From NCBI RefSeq assembly GCF_026261605.1, contig NZ_CP102486.1, positions 2,356,001 to 2,420,000 on the forward strand: DNA of 64,000 nucleotides, read 5' to 3'. Below, one piece after another: positions 60,360 to 64,000 of the stretch (positions are counted from its first letter, which is position 1; every line of letters begins with the position of its first letter). Under the pieces are notes generated by a model. That model searched no databases. It had not been told where the DNA came from and saw only the letters and a program-made list of their open reading frames with translations. The position numbers and the translations under genes were made by a program. Source of the DNA: Dechloromonas sp. A34 (lineage in GTDB: Bacteria > Pseudomonadota > Gammaproteobacteria > Burkholderiales > Rhodocyclaceae).

Positions 60360-60499
60360 TTTCTTTGTGCGTCCTGGTGGCGAAAAAGGCGATTAAATAT
60401 CAGAAAGGCGCCAGCTAGGCAAGGAAAGTTTATTTGCCGAAGATAGGCTCTTGATCTGGTGCGGGTTTCCGCGAGGTGCTAAAATCCGTTTCCTCGTGT

Positions 60500-60576
60500 C
60501 GGGGCGTAGCGCAGCCTGGTAGCGCATCTGCTTTGGGAGCAGAGGGTCGTGAGTTCGAATCCCACCGCCCCGACCA
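60500..60576 (+). tRNA. tRNA-Pro (TGG)
   Basis: A 77-base cloverleaf with CGGGGCG/CGCCCCG and encoded CCA. The anticodon stem TCTGC/GCAGA encloses TTTGGGA, giving anticodon TGG. An extended -10 TGCTAAAAT ends at 60485. It shares its acceptor stem and most arms with the tRNA-Pro (GGG) at 21.2 kb. Confidence 0.97.
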
Positions 60577-60609
60577 ATTTCTTCCCTGTTTTTCCAGCAT
60601 CACCCTCAA

Positions 60610-60686
60610 GTGCCCGTAGCTCAACTGGATAGAGCAGCTGCCTTCTAAGCAGCAGGTCGGGGGTTCGAGTCCCTCCGGGCACGCCA
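60610..60686 (+). tRNA. tRNA-Arg (TCT)
   Basis: A 77-base cloverleaf with GTGCCCG/CGGGCAC, discriminator G and encoded CCA. The anticodon stem GCTGC/GCAGC encloses CTTCTAA, giving anticodon TCT. It lies 33 bases after tRNA-Pro, so the pair is co-transcribed. Confidence 0.97.
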
Positions 60687-60810
60687 GTCTTTCACTGGCA
60701 ACATGGGCAGACCGGTTTCCAAGGTTTCATTTCCCCTCCTTAATCAGGCAGAATAAAGGGCTGAAGACAATTGGCCGGCAAGCGTCTGTGCGGCAATCTT
60801 GGGAGTGAAA

Positions 60811-61821
60811 ATGATTCTGGTCACCGGCGGCGCGGGTTATATCGGCTCACACACAGTTGTTGAATTGCTGTCAGCAGGCCATGAACTACTGATTCTCGAC
60901 AATTTTTCCAATAGTTCGTCGCGGGTGCTTGAGCGAATCGAGCAGATTTCCGGACGGCGGCCATCCGTCATAGAGGGGGATGTCCGCGATGGCGCCTTGT
61001 TGGATAAGCTGTTCGCCACCTATCCCGTCACTTCGGTAATTCATTTCGCCGGCCTGAAGGCAGTTGGTGAATCGGTCGAGCAACCGATGCGCTATTACGA
61101 CAACAATGTCGTCGGCTCCCTGCGCCTCTTCGAAGCTATGGCCAGGGCGGGGGTCTACCGGCTGGTATTCAGTTCCTCTGCCACGGTCTATGGCGATCCG
61201 CACAAGGTTCCCATCGACGAAAGCTTTCCGCTCCAGGCGACCAACCCCTATGGACGCAGCAAACTGATCATCGAGGATATGCTGCGCGACATGGGCCGGG
61301 CCGATCCGCAATGGCGGGTCGTGCTGCTCCGTTATTTCAATCCCGTCGGCGCGCACGCCAGCGGCTTGATCGGCGAAGATCCGCAAGGCATCCCCAACAA
61401 CCTGATGCCGTTTGTCGCCCAGGTAGCAGTTGGCCGGCGGGCCGAGCTCAGTGTGTTTGGCGGCGACTACCCAACCGTCGATGGCACTGGGGTGCGCGAC
61501 TATATTCACGTGGTCGATCTCGCCCGTGGCCATTTGGCGGCGCTGGCAGCGCTGGAGCGGCAGGGCGGGGTCGTTCCGGTCAATCTGGGTACGGGGCGCG
61601 GCTACAGCGTGCTGGAGGTCGTCAAAGCGTTTGAGAAGGCCAGCGGCCAAGCCGTGCCTTGCCGGATTGTCGACCGCCGGCCTGGCGATATCGCTGCCTG
61701 CTATGCCGATCCCCGGCGTGCCAAGGAGTTGCTCGGTTGGTCGGCCGAGCGCGATATCAATGCCATGTGTGCCGATGCCTGGCGTTGGCAGTCGGCCAAT
61801 CCTCTGGGGTTCAACGGTTGA
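60811..61821 (+). CDS. galE: UDP-glucose 4-epimerase
   Basis: 336 residues. NAD-binding [15 protein letters not shown] at the N-terminus, catalytic Ser in [11 protein letters not shown] and YGRSK (Tyr-x3-Lys), and [17 protein letters not shown]. It interconverts UDP-glucose and UDP-galactose for surface glycans. The ATG at 60811 follows GGGAG. It is 31 bases before the patatin gene, which need not be related. Confidence 0.95.
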   Translation: MILVTGGAGYIGSHTVVELLSAGHELLILDNFSNSSSRVLERIEQISGRRPSVIEGDVRDGALLDKLFATYPVTSVIHFAGLKAVGESVEQPMRYYDNNVVGSLRLFEAMARAGVYRLVFSSSATVYGDPHKVPIDESFPLQATNPYGRSKLIIEDMLRDMGRADPQWRVVLLRYFNPVGAHASGLIGEDPQGIPNNLMPFVAQVAVGRRAELSVFGGDYPTVDGTGVRDYIHVVDLARGHLAALAALERQGGVVPVNLGTGRGYSVLEVVKAFEKASGQAVPCRIVDRRPGDIAACYADPRRAKELLGWSAERDINAMCADAWRWQSANPLGFNG

Positions 61822-61852
61822 GTCGGAGCATGCGCCAAGCCAACGGACCCGC

Positions 61853-63634
61853 ATGCTGACCGCGCCGATTTCCACGGAAAAACTGGTCGAGGTATTGCAG
61901 GCTAGTCGGGTCTTCGGTGTCCTGGATGAGGCTGTCCTGCTCGATTTTGCCAGCGAACTGGAACTGCTGTCGGTCAAGGGCGGATGCCCTGTTCTTCATG
62001 AAGGCGAAAACTCTGAAAGCATGCTGATTCTGGTCAGCGGCCGCTTGCGAGTGTCGCGGCGCAATGCCGATGGTTCGCTCCTGCTTTACAACGAAATTTG
62101 TCCGGGCGAGACGGTCGGCGAAACCGGCATGGTCCTGCAGCAGGCGCGATTTGCCGATGTCACGGCGCTTCGCGACTCGACCATTGCCCTGCTACGTCGT
62201 GAATGCTTCGAGGAGCTTCTCGGCCGCCACCCGGTGCCGCTGAATCGTGTTTTTGCCCAGGCGGTCTATCACCAGTTGCGCCATACCCCGCAATTAATGG
62301 AGCAGCAACGCGCCCACACCATCGTTATCGTGCCGCTCCGCGATCCTAATCTGGGAGCAGCGGTGGCCAGCGCCCTGACGAGTGCGCTGGAGTCGATGGG
62401 ACGAACCCGGAAAGTCGGTCAGGAAGACCTCGATCTGCTTCAGTTGGACGCACTGGAGAGCGAGTACGAATTTATCGTGCTGGAAACGGATGCCAGCGAT
62501 TCGGAGCGTACCCACCTGGCTTTTCGGCAGGCTGATCAGGTGGTCTTCGTCGCTTCCGAAGACGAGTCGAATGAATTGTCCGAAGTCGAGTGCGGTCTTG
62601 CCCGAGAGGCCGGCTTCCTGATGAAACGCAAGCATCTGGCGCTTTGCCACAAGGCCGATGCCGAAGGGCCAGGGGATATGCCGGCCTGGCTGCACGGGCG
62701 CGACATCGAACGGGTTTATCCGCTGCGGGCGGGGCGCCAGCGGGACTATGCCCGTTTGGCGCGTTTCCTGACCAGCAGTGCGGTGGGCCTGGTGCTGGGC
62801 GGCGGCGGCGCGCGCGGATTCTCGCACCTCGGGGTGCTGCGGGCGCTCGAGGAAAACGGGATTCCCGTAGATATTATTGGCGGCAATAGCATGGGGGCAC
62901 TGATCGGGGCGCAATACGCTTGTGGTGTGCCGATCGACGAAATTCTTGAGCGGACACAGCGCTTTGCTTTGGGCGGCGAGCGTCCGACGTTGCCGTTGAT
63001 CTCGCTGCTTTCCGGCAAACGACTGGAACGTGATCTGCACCGTATGTTTGGCGATATTCGCATCGAACAGTTGTGGCGTCCTTTTTTCGCGGCGGCCTGC
63101 AATCTCAGTCGGGTCTGCACGACGGTTCAGGACAACGGCCTGCTCTGGCGGGCGGTGCTGGCCAGCAACTCGCCGGCCGGGCTGCTGCCGCCAGTGATCT
63201 ACAACGGTGACCTGCTGGTCGATGGGGCGATTCTCGACAACGTGCCGGTTAGCGCCATGCGCGGACGGCTGGGGACGCCGCTCGAACGGCGGCGGGGAAA
63301 TGGAACGGTCATCGCGGTGGACGTCGATGTGCGCGAGAACCTGTGCGTCGATCCTGAATTGTTGCGACTTTCGGTCTGGCGAACCTTGAAAGGCTATTTT
63401 CGGGCAACCGGGGAAGGTGCGCCTTCCATCGGGGCTATCCTTTACCGGGCGGGGCATATCGGCGGCATGCACGAGCGGGCGCGGACGATGGCGATGGCTG
63501 ACTTCTGCCTTGAGCCGCCGGTGGCGGAATTCCCGCTGATGGCTTACCGCCGTGCCGACGAAATTGCCGAAGCCGGTTACCGTTATGCGATGGAAGAGAT
63601 TGCCCAATGGGACAAAACGATACTTCGGCGCTAG
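61853..63634 (+). CDS. Cyclic-nucleotide-binding/patatin-like esterase (NTE family)
   Basis: 593 residues. The N-terminal cNMP-binding domain (CPVLHEGENSESMLILVSGRLRVSRR...GETVGETGMVL, about 40-120) is followed by a middle region and a patatin esterase domain from about 310: GGGGARGFSHLG (oxyanion hole), GNSMG (nucleophile Ser in GxSxG) and DGAILDN (Asp of the dyad). Such proteins are lysophospholipases that may sense cyclic nucleotides. The gene overlaps the peptide-synthetase start by 28 bases. Confidence 0.88.
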   Translation: MLTAPISTEKLVEVLQASRVFGVLDEAVLLDFASELELLSVKGGCPVLHEGENSESMLILVSGRLRVSRRNADGSLLLYNEICPGETVGETGMVLQQARFADVTALRDSTIALLRRECFEELLGRHPVPLNRVFAQAVYHQLRHTPQLMEQQRAHTIVIVPLRDPNLGAAVASALTSALESMGRTRKVGQEDLDLLQLDALESEYEFIVLETDASDSERTHLAFRQADQVVFVASEDESNELSEVECGLAREAGFLMKRKHLALCHKADAEGPGDMPAWLHGRDIERVYPLRAGRQRDYARLARFLTSSAVGLVLGGGGARGFSHLGVLRALEENGIPVDIIGGNSMGALIGAQYACGVPIDEILERTQRFALGGERPTLPLISLLSGKRLERDLHRMFGDIRIEQLWRPFFAAACNLSRVCTTVQDNGLLWRAVLASNSPAGLLPPVIYNGDLLVDGAILDNVPVSAMRGRLGTPLERRRGNGTVIAVDVDVRENLCVDPELLRLSVWRTLKGYFRATGEGAPSIGAILYRAGHIGGMHERARTMAMADFCLEPPVAEFPLMAYRRADEIAEAGYRYAMEEIAQWDKTILRR

Positions 63635-64000
63635 CAGGCGATGTCCTTCCGCTTTCCTTGAGCCAGCAGGAAGTCTGGCTCGACCAGCGGGCCTGGCCGG
63701 GAAGCACGCATCTCAACATCGGTGGGGCGGGGTATATCGATGGCCCGTTCGACCTGGCGTTGTTTCGTCGGGCGTTGGCGCATCTGGTGGCCGAAAGCGA
63801 GGCCTTGCGGCTGGTTCCGCTGGCCGATGGCGGGCAGCGCCTGCTGGCGGCCTACGAAGCCCCGTTGAAAGAGGTCGACCTGTCGACAGCCGCCGAGCCT
63901 TTGTCGGCAATGCGTACCTGGTGGCAGAATTGGATGGTCGAGCCCTTTGCCTTCGATGGAACACCACCCTGGCGCTTTGCGCTGCTACGCTACAGCGACC
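63607..64000 (+). CDS. Non-ribosomal peptide synthetase, start only (condensation domain)
   Basis: 131 codons from MGQNDTSALAGDVLPLSLSQQEVWLDQR, open to the right edge. The LSxxQxxxW motif is the C1 core motif of condensation domains, followed by NIGGAGYIDGPFDLALFRRALAHLVAESEALRL. The rest of the enzyme, including the HHxxxDG motif and any adenylation domain, lies outside the window. It may be the first gene of a natural-product cluster co-transcribed with the patatin gene. Confidence 0.82.
   Translation, partial: MGQNDTSALAGDVLPLSLSQQEVWLDQRAWPGSTHLNIGGAGYIDGPFDLALFRRALAHLVAESEALRLVPLADGGQRLLAAYEAPLKEVDLSTAAEPLSAMRTWWQNWMVEPFAFDGTPPWRFALLRYSD

Overview
The window reads as a chromosomal segment of a GC-rich betaproteobacterium, most likely of the Rhodocyclaceae (Dechloromonas/Azonexus-like). 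That placement is inferred from protein style and gene orders: thrS-infC-rpmI-rplT-pheS-pheT-ihfA, surE-pcm-nlpD-rpoS, rimP-nusA-infB-rbfA-truB-rpsO-pnp, hpnCDE and an NsrR-type nitric-oxide cluster. It is not from a database search. No rRNA, CRISPR array, insertion sequence, phage or plasmid module was seen. Six tRNA genes are present.

Layout. 1-5 kb: an acetyl-CoA synthetase/acyltransferase-like gene cut by the left edge, an OsmC-like protein, a methyltransferase, mnmH, tesA, and an ABC ATPase diverging from tesA with overlapping start codons. 5-8.4 kb: a nitric-oxide stress unit. DUF59, NnrS and hemerythrin genes run left, nsrR and an HPP membrane protein run right, and an NsrR-like palindrome lies between them. 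8.4-11.3 kb: hpnC-hpnD-hpnE for squalene. 11.3-13.7 kb: tRNA-Leu, small proteins, a DHH phosphoesterase, slyX and an uncharted 48-residue membrane protein. 13.7-21.3 kb: tRNA-Val and the thrS to ihfA translation operon, a MerR-like regulator and tRNA-Pro. 21.4-25 kb: H-NS, then surE-pcm-nlpD-rpoS. 25-29.8 kb: moxR, DUF58, transglutaminase and mltB as one coupled unit.

30-38.8 kb: a histone-deacetylase-like gene, lysC and tRNA-Ser. A regulatory stretch follows: a DUF1631 gene behind a c-di-GMP-I riboswitch, an HDOD protein, a DUF5610 protein and a small FimV-like protein behind a near-perfect sigma-54 promoter. A His-rich secreted protein and a DnaJ-like protein with an RNA-like leader come next. 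38.8-45 kb: arginase and the glycine-cleavage operon gcvT-gcvH-gcvP under a tandem glycine riboswitch. 45-51 kb: PHP phosphoesterase, YciO-like protein, M50 protease, trpS, scpA, scpB, rluB. 51-60.4 kb: the rimP to pnp translation/RNA-decay operon and dksA. 60.5-64 kb: two tRNAs, galE, a cyclic-nucleotide/patatin esterase and the start of a non-ribosomal peptide synthetase cut by the right edge.

Two themes stand out. First, many genes sit directly behind terminator-like or ligand-sensing leaders (gcvT, DUF1631, thrS, pheS, rimP, the DnaJ-like gene, lysC), so RNA-level control is dense here. Second, three genes (pheT, the DUF1631 gene, the PHP gene) are each broken by one missing base in a G/C homopolymer. 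As pheT is essential, these are most simply read as sequencing or assembly indels and not true pseudogenes.
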